Made by a program: the position numbers and the translations under genes | Shown: positions 36,464-44,534 of the stretch, piece after piece | How positions within the stretch are numbered: the stretch's first letter is position 1 | How the letters are laid out: each line of letters begins with the position of its first letter | Assembly (NCBI RefSeq): GCF_003382275.1 | Contig: NZ_QTJX01000001.1 | Location: 248,001-312,000, forward strand | Direction: 5' to 3' | DNA from: Flagellimonas nanhaiensis | GTDB lineage: Bacteria; Bacteroidota; Bacteroidia; Flavobacteriales; Flavobacteriaceae | DNA length: 64,000 nt | Notes under the pieces: generated by a model | What the model was told of the DNA's origin: nothing | Database searches by the model: none | Seen by the model: only the letters and a program-made list of their open reading frames with translations

Positions 36464-37249
36464 TTATTCCAAATCCTTTTTAATTAGAGTTGCCAGTTCT
36501 TTTGCCCCCTTGAACGGAATGAACTCTCCATTCTTTATGTAAGAGATTGAACCGGTTTCTTCACTAACCACAAGGCAAATTGCATCGGTCTTCTCAGTAA
36601 TTCCTACCGCAGCGCGGTGGCGCAACCCGAACCTTAGTGGAATATTACGGTCATTGGAGACAGGTAATATAACCCGTGTTGCCGTTATATAGTTATCTTG
36701 GATTATCACCGCACCATCATGAAGCGGGCTATTTTTAAAGAAGATACTTTCCAAAATGGGTTGGGTGATTTCAATGTTCATGGTATCACCAGTTGATTTA
36801 ACGAAATCAAGAGAGTTGGTTCGTTCCATTACAATAATGGCACCTGTCTTGGACCCTCCCATATTTTCACATGCCCCTATTACTGCGTCCACATCAGTTT
36901 TGGTGGACATGACCTCCTGCTTTAAAAATTTAAAGTGACGTGTAAAATTACGTTTGGTGGCAAAGTTTGTGGATCCTATCATCAACAAAAACTTTCTTAT
37001 TTCCTGTTGAAAGACAATAATCAAGGCAATCAATCCAATGTTCATAAACCCTCCCACCATGCTGCTGATCATCTTCATTTCCAAAAGCTCCGTCAATTTC
37101 CAAAGGGCCCAAACAATGACAATTCCTATAAAAATATTGATGGCAACGGTTCCTTTGACCAGTTTGTAGATATAGTAGAGTAAAACGGCTACCAGCAGAA
37201 TGTCTATGACATCTGTAATCTGGAATTCAAGAAAATTTAGAAAATCCAA
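36464..37249 (-). CDS. dacA: Diadenylate cyclase (CdaA type)
   Basis: Makes the second messenger c-di-AMP from two ATP. Three N-terminal membrane helices (about 12-33, 36-55 and 66-84) precede the DAC domain, with the two defining motifs DGA at 178-180 (in PLHDGAVII) and RHR at 210-212 (in LRHRAAVG). The 261-residue length is that of CdaA. The start is a TTG at 37249 (MDFLNFLEF), which matches where the family begins; no upstream ATG fits. It lies 44 bases downstream of folP and probably shares its transcript. Confidence 0.93.
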   Translation of the reverse strand: MDFLNFLEFQITDVIDILLVAVLLYYIYKLVKGTVAINIFIGIVIVWALWKLTELLEMKMISSMVGGFMNIGLIALIIVFQQEIRKFLLMIGSTNFATKRNFTRHFKFLKQEVMSTKTDVDAVIGACENMGGSKTGAIIVMERTNSLDFVKSTGDTMNIEITQPILESIFFKNSPLHDGAVIIQDNYITATRVILPVSNDRNIPLRFGLRHRAAVGITEKTDAICLVVSEETGSISYIKNGEFIPFKGAKELATLIKKDLE

Positions 37250-37293
37250 CCGAGGTGTTTTTGTAAAATTAGCAAAAATAGCATAACCAAAAG

Positions 37294-38127
37294 CTAGAGG
37301 GCATTAGCCTTTAAGGCTTCAACCAATTTTACACATTCCATAGCCTCTTTTACGTCATGCACCCTTAATATATTTGCTCCTTTCATCAGTGCAATGGTAT
37401 GTAGTGAAGTGGTGCCATTTAAAGCTTCTTTAGGAGATGTTTCCAATATTTTATAGATCATTGACTTTCTACTCAAACCTATCAAGACGGGAACTTTGAA
37501 GCTTTGAAACAAGTCCAAATGGTTCAGTAGCGTATAGTTCTGTTCAGTGGTCTTGGCAAAACCAAATCCGGGATCAATAAGAATGTCATTGATTTTGTTT
37601 GCGGTTGTCTCATTTACTTTTTCCGAAAAATAGAAAAGTAAATCCTTGATGAGATCATCATAATGAGCCTGTTTTTGCATGGACTGTGGGGTGCCCTTGA
37701 GGTGCATCATTATATAGGGGACCTGATATTTTGCAATGGTCGAGAACATACTGGGGTCCAAGTTCCCAGCGGAAATGTCATTGATCATTGCGGCTCCCAT
37801 TTCCAAGCTTTCTACGGCCAGTCTACTTCTAAAGGTGTCAATGGATATAAGCGTTTTTGGAAAGTTTTTTAGAATCAGTTCCAAAATGGGAAGCAATCGT
37901 TGCATTTCTAATTCTTCTTCAACATGTTCGGCGCCAGGTCTGGAGCTGTAGGCACCCATATCAATAAAAGTAGCGCCATTCGCCAACATTTTTTCTACTT
38001 GGTTGAGAATTATGGATGCATCTTTATACTTTCCTCCATCATAAAAAGAATCAGGAGTAAGGTTCAAGATACCCATGACTTTTGGGGTGGTTAGGTCGAT
38101 CAGCTCACCTTTGCAGTTTATGACCAT
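37294..38127 (-). CDS. folP: Dihydropteroate synthase
   Basis: Condenses p-aminobenzoate with a pterin pyrophosphate in folate synthesis; the target of sulfonamides. Signatures are visible: GILNLTPDSFYDGG near the N-terminus, FIDMGAYSSRPGA, PYIMMHLKGTP, IDPGFGFAKT and LIGLSRKSMI. I start at the ATG at 38127; a TTG two codons upstream is less likely. It precedes dacA in the same direction, an arrangement frequent in Bacteroidota, and is divergent from the DUF1599 gene. Confidence 0.95.
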   Translation of the reverse strand: MVINCKGELIDLTTPKVMGILNLTPDSFYDGGKYKDASIILNQVEKMLANGATFIDMGAYSSRPGAEHVEEELEMQRLLPILELILKNFPKTLISIDTFRSRLAVESLEMGAAMINDISAGNLDPSMFSTIAKYQVPYIMMHLKGTPQSMQKQAHYDDLIKDLLFYFSEKVNETTANKINDILIDPGFGFAKTTEQNYTLLNHLDLFQSFKVPVLIGLSRKSMIYKILETSPKEALNGTTSLHTIALMKGANILRVHDVKEAMECVKLVEALKANAL

Positions 38128-38222
38128 AAACAATACGTGCTTTGTTGGGTTTGATTATCTTTGGCAAGGTGCTTTGTAGGCACCCGAACATGGACGAAAT
38201 TTACGCAAATTAGCACGAATAC

Positions 38223-38765
38223 ATGCATCAGACTTCCCAACAATATGACACGGTCATCCACACCTGCAGGGAACTGTTTCTTAAGAAAGCGCAGGATTAT
38301 GGTACCGCTTGGCGGATATTGAGATTACCTTCATTGACCGATCAGGTCTTTATAAAAGCCCAACGAATAAGAAGCCTTCAGCAAAATGAAGTGAGAAAGG
38401 TGGATGAAGGAGAGCAATCCGAGTTTATTGGAATAATCAACTATTCCATAATGGCTTTGATTCAATTGAAAAAGGGTGTGGCGGAACAACCCGATTTGAC
38501 CGCCGAAGAAGCCATTGCTCTTTATGATGAAGAAGCTGCCGTCACCAAAAAGTTGATGGAAGACAAAAACCATGACTACGGCGAAGCCTGGCGTGACATA
38601 CGTGTAAGCTCTCTTACGGATTTGATTTTGCAAAAACTATTGCGAATCAAGCAGATTGAGGACAATCAAGGAGAGACTTTGGTTAGCGAGGGAATAGATG
38701 CCAACTATCAAGATATTGTCAATTATGCCGTGTTTGCAATGATTCATTTAAGCGAGAAGGAATGA
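38223..38765 (+). CDS. DUF1599 protein with internally duplicated domain
   Basis: A 180-residue cytoplasmic protein made of two similar halves. Each has the pattern KAQDYGTAWRILR (residues about 22-34) or KNHDYGEAWRDIR (about 115-127), followed by SLTD and, about 35 residues on, IINYSIMALIQL or IVNYAVFAMIHL. The domain is called nucleotide modification associated domain 1 in some collections; its activity is not established. The stop overlaps the next ATG (ATGA), so it is coupled to the BT_3928-like gene. Confidence 0.85.
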   Translation: MHQTSQQYDTVIHTCRELFLKKAQDYGTAWRILRLPSLTDQVFIKAQRIRSLQQNEVRKVDEGEQSEFIGIINYSIMALIQLKKGVAEQPDLTAEEAIALYDEEAAVTKKLMEDKNHDYGEAWRDIRVSSLTDLILQKLLRIKQIEDNQGETLVSEGIDANYQDIVNYAVFAMIHLSEKE

Positions 38766-39856
38766 AGTATTTGGTTTGGATTTCAAGAATATTTGTCGGA
38801 GTACTTTTTATCATTAGCGGACTGATCAAATTGAACGATCCCGTGGGCTTTTCGTTCAAATTGGAAGAATATTTTAGTCAGGGAGTGCTTAACCTTCCTT
38901 TTTTGGAGCCATTAGCTTTAGGTATTTCCATTTTTGTGGTCATTGTTGAGGTAATTCTGGGGGTACTTCTTCTAATTGGATTTAAACCAAAATTTACCGT
39001 TTGGAGCCTTTTGTTGATGATAGTGTTTTTTACATTTTTGACATTCTATTCGGCTTATTTCAATAAGGTGACGGACTGTGGATGTTTTGGGGATGCAGTA
39101 AAACTTACCCCTTGGGAGTCGTTCACAAAAGATATAGTGCTTTTAATATTCATATTGATTCTGTTTGTAGGAAGAAGGTTTATTACCCCAATTTTTAATG
39201 CCAAAACCAATTGGATTGTTGGGGGAGTTGCCTTGCTGGCCTGTATTTTGTTTGCCAACCAGGTATTGAACCACCTGCCGTCCGTAGACTTTAGACCATA
39301 TAAGATTGAGGCTAATATCCAAGAGGGCATGACCATTCCGGATGATGCTCCTAAACCTGTTTATGAATATGCTTGGAGGTTTAAGGTTGATGGTTCGGAA
39401 AAAATCGTTGTGACCCATGGAGAGTATCCCAGTGTGGATGGGGAATTTATAGATGTGGAAACTACCGAAATCCAAGAAGGATATGAACCGCCCATTCATG
39501 ATTTCACCATTGAACAGGAAGGGCAGGATTATGCCGCTGAACTTTTGGAGGAGGAAAAACTGGTTATGGTGGTAGCATATGACCTGGCTAAGAGCAATCA
39601 GGAATTTTTCACTGAAGTGGCACAAGTAACCTCGACGGCAAGAAAAAAAGGTTACAAAGTAATTGGCATGTCCGCTTCAAGTGATGAACTAAAACAACAA
39701 ATCGCAAAAAAATACGGCCTGGATTTCAGTTTTTATTTTACTGACGAAACTACGTTAAAGACCATTGTGCGTTCCAATCCGGCAGTTTTGGTCTTGGAAA
39801 AAGGAACCATATTACAAAAAGTACATTATAACGATTTGGACCAACTAAGTTTTTAA
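38762..39856 (+). CDS. BT_3928 family DoxX/MauE-like membrane protein
   Basis: A 364-residue inner-membrane protein. The N-terminal 175 residues hold about five helices of the DoxX/MauE type and the cysteine motif TDCGCFGD (about 102-109) on a loop. The C-terminal 190 residues are soluble and look like a thioredoxin-fold domain (LVMVVAYDLAKSNQEFF, then VIGMSASSDE and NPAVLVLEKGTI) but lack a CxxC active site. A redox or thiol-related role is suggested only by the fold and the Cys motif. It is coupled by a 4-base overlap to the DUF1599 gene and followed by tpiA after 31 bases. Confidence 0.8.
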   Translation: MKYLVWISRIFVGVLFIISGLIKLNDPVGFSFKLEEYFSQGVLNLPFLEPLALGISIFVVIVEVILGVLLLIGFKPKFTVWSLLLMIVFFTFLTFYSAYFNKVTDCGCFGDAVKLTPWESFTKDIVLLIFILILFVGRRFITPIFNAKTNWIVGGVALLACILFANQVLNHLPSVDFRPYKIEANIQEGMTIPDDAPKPVYEYAWRFKVDGSEKIVVTHGEYPSVDGEFIDVETTEIQEGYEPPIHDFTIEQEGQDYAAELLEEEKLVMVVAYDLAKSNQEFFTEVAQVTSTARKKGYKVIGMSASSDELKQQIAKKYGLDFSFYFTDETTLKTIVRSNPAVLVLEKGTILQKVHYNDLDQLSF

Positions 39857-39887
39857 AAGATATAAATAACACTAAGAAGACCGCATT

Positions 39888-40637
39888 ATGAGAACCAAAA
39901 TAGTAGCAGGAAACTGGAAGATGAACAAAACCCTTGAAGAAACGGAAATTTTACTTGCAGAACTTTCCGCCAAATTGCCCGATACCAATGCAGAGGTAAT
40001 AGTTGCACCAACTTTTGTGAACTTGGTGGCGGCCCAAAGAAGCCTACAGTCATCCACGATTCAGGTAGCTGCACAAAACATGCATTTTGAGGATAGCGGA
40101 GCGTTCACAGGTGAGATATCGGCTGAGATGTTATTGAATATTGAAGTGGATGTTGTCATTATTGGTCATTCCGAGCGCCGTGCCCTTTTTGGTGAAACCG
40201 ATGAACTTTTGGCTAAAAAAGTTAAGACGGCCATAGACAAAAACATGAAGGTGATTTTCTGCTTTGGTGAGGAGTTGGAGGAAAGAAAGTCGGAAAACCA
40301 TTTTGCAGTGGTAGAAAGCCAGCTTAAAAACGCGCTTTTTGATTTGGATGCCAGTGCATGGAAAAATATTGTTTTGGCCTATGAACCTGTTTGGGCCATT
40401 GGAACTGGCGAAACAGCAAGTCCAGAACAGGCGCAAGAAATGCATGCATTTATCAGAAAAACAGTTTCAGAAGCCTATAATACATCCATTGCGGATGGAG
40501 TTCCAATTTTGTACGGAGGCAGTGTAAAACCAGGAAATGCTGGTGATATTTTTTCCAAACCAGATGTTGATGGGGGACTTATTGGAGGAGCTTCTCTAAA
40601 AGCCGATGACTTTGTGGACATCATCAAGGCTATCTAA
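39888..40637 (+). CDS. tpiA: Triose-phosphate isomerase
   Basis: Interconverts dihydroxyacetone phosphate and glyceraldehyde 3-phosphate in glycolysis and gluconeogenesis. Catalytic residues are visible: Lys11 in AGNWKMN, His in IIGHSERR (about 93), and Glu in the signature AYEPVWAIGTG (about 164-174). The phosphate loop GGSVKPGN and GGLIGGASL follow. The 249-residue length is normal. It lies in the middle of a co-directional set from DUF1599 to clpS. Confidence 0.98.
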   Translation: MRTKIVAGNWKMNKTLEETEILLAELSAKLPDTNAEVIVAPTFVNLVAAQRSLQSSTIQVAAQNMHFEDSGAFTGEISAEMLLNIEVDVVIIGHSERRALFGETDELLAKKVKTAIDKNMKVIFCFGEELEERKSENHFAVVESQLKNALFDLDASAWKNIVLAYEPVWAIGTGETASPEQAQEMHAFIRKTVSEAYNTSIADGVPILYGGSVKPGNAGDIFSKPDVDGGLIGGASLKADDFVDIIKAI

Positions 40638-40652
40638 CACCATATTACAATT

Positions 40653-41480
40653 TTGGTTTATCTAGAATTTGATTTTAAGGTCAACCCTGTCCAACCTGCA
40701 GCAGATATTTTGATCGCAGAGTTGGGAGCCTTGGGTTTTGAGAGCTTTGTAGAGAATGATTCAGGGCTTGTGGCCTATATTTTAAAATCAGATTGGGAAG
40801 AAGGTATGTTGAACTCGCTTTTTGTTCTTCAAAACCCTGATTTTGAAATCACCTGGTCCATAAAGGAAATAGCACAACAAAACTGGAATGAAGAATGGGA
40901 AAAAAACTTTCACCCAATTTCTGTTGGAAACAAGTGTTTGGTAAGAGCCCCTTTTCACCAACCGGGGCAGGTAGAGTTTGATATAATTATTGAGCCCAAA
41001 ATGAGTTTTGGAACAGGGCATCATGAAACCACGCATATGATGCTTCAACATATCTTGGATACTGACATGAATGATAAATCAGTGTTGGATATGGGGTGTG
41101 GTACCGGGGTTTTGGCCATTCTGGCAAAAATGAAAGGAGCTTCTCATGTGGAAGCTATCGATATTGACGAATGGTGTTTTTTGAACAGTCAGGAAAACGT
41201 GGAAAGAAATGGGTGCGAAGACATAGCGGTTTTTCAGGGTGACAGTTCTCTTTTGAAGGACAAAAGCTATGATATTATTTTGGCCAATATCAACAGAAAT
41301 ATCTTGCTTGAAGACATACATATCTATTCCAAGTGTCTGAACCAAGGAGGCTTACTTTTTTTAAGTGGCTTTTATTTAGAGGATTTAGATGCAATTTCCT
41401 CAAAATGTGGGGTGTATGGATTGGAATATGAAAAAAAGTTGCAAAAGAACAATTGGGTTTCTCCAAAATATGTAAATTAG
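40653..41480 (+). CDS. prmA: Ribosomal protein L11 methyltransferase
   Basis: SAM-dependent enzyme that trimethylates ribosomal protein L11. The SAM-binding motif is DMGCGTGVLAI at about 146-156, preceded by MSFGTGHHETTHMML and followed by ILANINRNILL, all typical of PrmA. The start is a TTG at 40653, giving the family-like beginning MVYLEFDFKV; there is no nearby ATG. It follows tpiA by 15 bases and precedes clpS by 19 bases. Confidence 0.93.
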   Translation: MVYLEFDFKVNPVQPAADILIAELGALGFESFVENDSGLVAYILKSDWEEGMLNSLFVLQNPDFEITWSIKEIAQQNWNEEWEKNFHPISVGNKCLVRAPFHQPGQVEFDIIIEPKMSFGTGHHETTHMMLQHILDTDMNDKSVLDMGCGTGVLAILAKMKGASHVEAIDIDEWCFLNSQENVERNGCEDIAVFQGDSSLLKDKSYDIILANINRNILLEDIHIYSKCLNQGGLLFLSGFYLEDLDAISSKCGVYGLEYEKKLQKNNWVSPKYVN

Positions 41481-41499
41481 AAATACAAATTCCAAAACC

Positions 41500-41775
41500 A
41501 TGGGAATCAAGGAGAAAGGTTTAGAGGAGCTGCTTTTGGAAGAAGATACGGTAAAGCAGCATGAGATTGTGCTTTTCAATGACGATGTAAATACTTTTGA
41601 TCACGTTATTGAGACTTTGATAAATGTATGTGAACATACCCCTGAGCAAGCGGAACAATGTTCCCTAATTGTGCATTTTAATGGGAAATGTACCGTTAAA
41701 ACGGGTGAATACACCTTTCTTAAGCCTAAATGCTCCAAATTGTTGCAAGCTGGATTGACCGCCGAGATTGTTTAG
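41500..41775 (+). CDS. clpS: ATP-dependent Clp protease adaptor ClpS
   Basis: A 91-residue adaptor that delivers N-degron substrates to ClpAP/ClpCP. The core EIVLFNDDVNTFDHVIETL and the TPEQAEQCSLIVHFNGKCTVKTGEY region match the family, including the Asn-Asp pair that binds the substrate N-terminus. It is the last gene of the tight tpiA-prmA-clpS series. Confidence 0.95.
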   Translation: MGIKEKGLEELLLEEDTVKQHEIVLFNDDVNTFDHVIETLINVCEHTPEQAEQCSLIVHFNGKCTVKTGEYTFLKPKCSKLLQAGLTAEIV

Positions 41776-41836
41776 CATTTCAAAATGATCAAGAATTCTT
41801 TACATTGAAGTGCACAATTACCATATTCATTTGCAG

Positions 41837-41844
41837 TAAATTTG
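41837..41844 (+). promoter_or_regulatory. Possible -7 element upstream of the coiled-coil protein gene
   Basis: TAAATTTG matches TAnnTTTG, 45 bases before the ATG at 41890; the nearest TTG is too far upstream (29-base spacer) for a standard promoter. Confidence 0.3.
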
Positions 41845-41889
41845 TGTAGAGACCAATCAGTAGTAAACTATTAATCTTCTTACCTGGGA

Positions 41890-42501
41890 ATGAGTGAGTT
41901 CTTCAAGGCTGAATTAAAGGACCGATTTTTGGAATATTCGCTGGATCGAAAGGATTACTTTGAGATTCAGACGCTTTATGATGAATTTCTTCGCCCCAAT
42001 TATAGTCTTCAGTTTGTTGAAAAATTGATCAAGGAAATCCAGGATTATGACCCTGGCCTTTTGGATAGTATGAGCGGTAACGGGATGAAGATTTTTATGC
42101 TGGCCTCAACATCATCTACACAAGACTTTTTAGATGACGGAGGATTTATGGACATGTACGTAAAAGAAGAGGAGAAATGGGACACCTTTTTGGGTCAATT
42201 GTCCAGCAACCGTAAGATGTCCAAGGATGAAAAGCAGTTGCTAAAAAAGAAGTCACCTGTTCTAAAAAGGGAAAAAACACTTTTGATTGTTCTAATTTCC
42301 GCCATAGCGTTTAGTTTTATTTTTGCGCTTTTCAGCATTTTAAAAGGAGCTTTGGAACCAGAATACGTTCCCTTGGACGAGTTTGAGCGGAAAATGGAGC
42401 AGTTTAGGCAACAAAATGAAAACGAAAATCAGTTGTTGCAACGGAAACTTGAAAAGTTGGAGCACACATTGGACTCTATACAAGGCACTCTTTCCAAGTA
42501 G
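41890..42501 (+). CDS. Membrane-anchored coiled-coil protein, unknown
   Basis: A 203-residue protein I do not recognise. The first 120 residues are soluble, acidic and helical (MSEFFKAELKDRFLEYS, then DFLDDGGFMDMYVKEEEKW). One membrane helix follows at about 134-154 (LLIVLISAIAFSFIFALF), then a C-terminal segment of Gln, Glu, Asn and Leu heptads (about 168-203) likely to form a coiled coil. The topology would place the N-terminal part in the cytoplasm and the coiled coil in the periplasm. It stands alone between clpS and the converging LytTR gene. Confidence 0.6.
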   Translation: MSEFFKAELKDRFLEYSLDRKDYFEIQTLYDEFLRPNYSLQFVEKLIKEIQDYDPGLLDSMSGNGMKIFMLASTSSTQDFLDDGGFMDMYVKEEEKWDTFLGQLSSNRKMSKDEKQLLKKKSPVLKREKTLLIVLISAIAFSFIFALFSILKGALEPEYVPLDEFERKMEQFRQQNENENQLLQRKLEKLEHTLDSIQGTLSK

Positions 42502-42533
42502 TGTCTACTATTTATCAGGTTAAATTGAGGATT

Positions 42534-43244
42534 TTATTTTAGGGCTTTGTTCAGGATAATTTCGCGAACTTCATTCAGGTAGCTTCTTCCAATGGTATAT
42601 CTAATTCCGTCTATTTCCACACTGTTCCCTTCCAAGGATTCTATTTTATCCAGTGCTACCGTAAAAGATCGGTGAATACGGATAAATTTATCACTGGGCA
42701 GTTCCTCTGTAAAACTGCTCAAAGTCTTATGAATGATATATTTATCAGCAGTTGTTTTAATACGGATATAGTCCTTTAGACTTTCCACGACCAAAATCTC
42801 ATCCAGGTATACTTTTTGTAGTTTCTTATTGTCTATTTTGATGAAAAAATTGGGTTTTTCGCTTCCAGAACCCGTGTTGTTTTTTTCTACCATTATATCG
42901 GTTACCCGGTTCACCGTTTTTAGAAATCTTGGAAAAGGAATCGGTTTAACAAGGTAATCCAACGCTTCCACCTCATAACCCTGAAGCGCATATTTTTCAT
43001 GTGCCGATGTGATTACTACTTGTGGTTTGTATTTTAAGCATTTAAGAAACTCAAAACCATCCAATACCGGCATGTTGATGTCCAGAAAAATGAGATCTAC
43101 CTTGTTTTCCTGCACATAATTGTTTGCATCCACAGCATTGGAAAATGTAGCGACCAGATCTAGTTGGTCCAATTTTAGCGCAAAGTCTTCCAGCACTTTA
43201 ATGGCGAGTGGCTCATCGTCAATTATAATCGTTTTAATCTTCAT
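42534..43244 (-). CDS. LytTR-type response regulator
   Basis: A 236-residue DNA-binding response regulator. The receiver domain (about 1-120) has the acidic pair Asp9/Asp10, the phosphoacceptor Asp55 in LIFLDINMPVLDG and the Lys of DYLVKPIPF. The LytTR DNA-binding domain (about 135-236) carries FIKIDNKKLQKVYLDEILVV-type features and FIRIHRSFTVAL. Its ATG overlaps the stop of the upstream sensor kinase gene (ATGA), so kinase and regulator are produced together. Targets are not known; the glycan locus that begins beyond the kinase gene is a candidate. Confidence 0.95.
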   Translation of the reverse strand: MKIKTIIIDDEPLAIKVLEDFALKLDQLDLVATFSNAVDANNYVQENKVDLIFLDINMPVLDGFEFLKCLKYKPQVVITSAHEKYALQGYEVEALDYLVKPIPFPRFLKTVNRVTDIMVEKNNTGSGSEKPNFFIKIDNKKLQKVYLDEILVVESLKDYIRIKTTADKYIIHKTLSSFTEELPSDKFIRIHRSFTVALDKIESLEGNSVEIDGIRYTIGRSYLNEVREIILNKALK

Positions 43245-44365
43245 TTTTTGCTAACACGAAGTTTCAAAAGTACATTGAAGTTATTGTTTTTTTCTTCCAA
43301 TCGCAATTCATAGTCTTCGGCAGGGTAACCTAGCTCCAATCTTTTTCTCACATTTGAAAGGCCTATGCCCCCGCTACGGGTAGGTAAGGTACTTTTTCCC
43401 TTTTCTTTGGGAATGTTGTTGGTGAGTTCAAAATATAGGAAATCCCCTTCAACCTTGATGTTGAGCGAGATTTTCATCTGACCAATATTTTGACTGGCGC
43501 CATGTTTAAAACTGTTCTCTATCAATGGCATTAAAAGCATAGGTGCAATTACCTTTCCATCCAAGTCCCCAGAAATTTCCACATCTACTTCCAACGAGTC
43601 ATCAAAGCGGATACGTTCCAAATCAATGTAGTTCTGAATACATTCAATTTCCTTTCTTAGTTTCTGTTTTCTCTTATCGGTTGCGTACAAAAGATATCTC
43701 ATCAATTCAGAAAGCTTCAGAATTACCTCAGGTGCTTTATCAGACTTTGTTAAAGAGAGGGAGTAAATGTTGTTGAGTGTGTTAAAGAAAAAATGGGGAG
43801 ACACTTGGGACCTCAAAAACCGGAGTTCTGTGGCCAACTGCCTTTTTTCAAGCTCATGGAGCATGCTGTGCTCTCTGAGCCAGTCTATAGTAATTTTAAT
43901 GGCGGTAACAAAAGAGATAACATACAGTTCGCCCAACATCATTTGAACACCATAATTAAATGTAAGAGTGTCTATGGCTTCTGGTCCTTCGGGCCAAACA
44001 TTGGTACTCAGCAGATAATAGGTGAGATAAAATTTAACATTGAGCATGGCATACAATGACAACAACATCAATATGGCATAGGTGATGTACTTCTTTTTAA
44101 AGACAAACTTGGGCATTAGGAAATAGATGTTAAAGTAGGTAAGTGCCATATGGATAGGAAATCCGATGATGTTACTTTTTAAAGAATAGTCATAGTCATC
44201 ATAATAACTTCCCCATCGTAATGTATTGAAAATGAAATATATAACCCAAAAAAGAATATGGTGTTTGTAGGTGACGGGGTAGTTGCCAATGGACTTTCCG
44301 GACATGAACGACTTGGACTGGCTCTCCTTTGTGGTATCTGTTAATATATCGACTGAAGTTTTCAT
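43241..44365 (-). CDS. LytS-like sensor histidine kinase
   Basis: A 374-residue kinase of the LytS/YehU (His_kinase PF06580) type. Four membrane helices (about 35-50, 65-85, 92-115 and 140-162) precede the kinase domain with the phosphoacceptor His191 in QVSPHFFFNTLNNI and the ATPase N-box in MPLIENSFKHG. There is no extracellular sensor domain, so it probably senses through the membrane segments. It is the first gene of the kinase-regulator pair and diverges from the CBM9-like gene across 169 bases. Confidence 0.93.
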   Translation of the reverse strand: MKTSVDILTDTTKESQSKSFMSGKSIGNYPVTYKHHILFWVIYFIFNTLRWGSYYDDYDYSLKSNIIGFPIHMALTYFNIYFLMPKFVFKKKYITYAILMLLSLYAMLNVKFYLTYYLLSTNVWPEGPEAIDTLTFNYGVQMMLGELYVISFVTAIKITIDWLREHSMLHELEKRQLATELRFLRSQVSPHFFFNTLNNIYSLSLTKSDKAPEVILKLSELMRYLLYATDKRKQKLRKEIECIQNYIDLERIRFDDSLEVDVEISGDLDGKVIAPMLLMPLIENSFKHGASQNIGQMKISLNIKVEGDFLYFELTNNIPKEKGKSTLPTRSGGIGLSNVRKRLELGYPAEDYELRLEEKNNNFNVLLKLRVSKK

Positions 44366-44370
44366 ATGTT

Positions 44371-44400
44371 ATTGGTCAATTCTGGATTGTTGTTGGTCTA
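44371..44400. promoter_or_regulatory. Direct repeats with LytTR-like spacing
   Basis: ATTGGTCAA (44371-44379) and GTTGGTCTA (44392-44400) are direct repeats of nine bases separated by twelve, the geometry known for LytTR-type operators, though the sequence differs from the published consensus. They lie 6-35 bases upstream of the LytS-like start, between it and the divergent CBM9-like gene. Confidence 0.35.
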
Positions 44401-44534
44401 AAAGATAGTATGTTCAAGAATAAAATTATGAATATTAAATAATTGTTTGAAGAAGACACTAGTATACGGTTTTGGAAAAAACCAGATAGAACCCCCAACT
44501 TTGCATTCAAATTCCTAACCAAAATTAATTTGCA

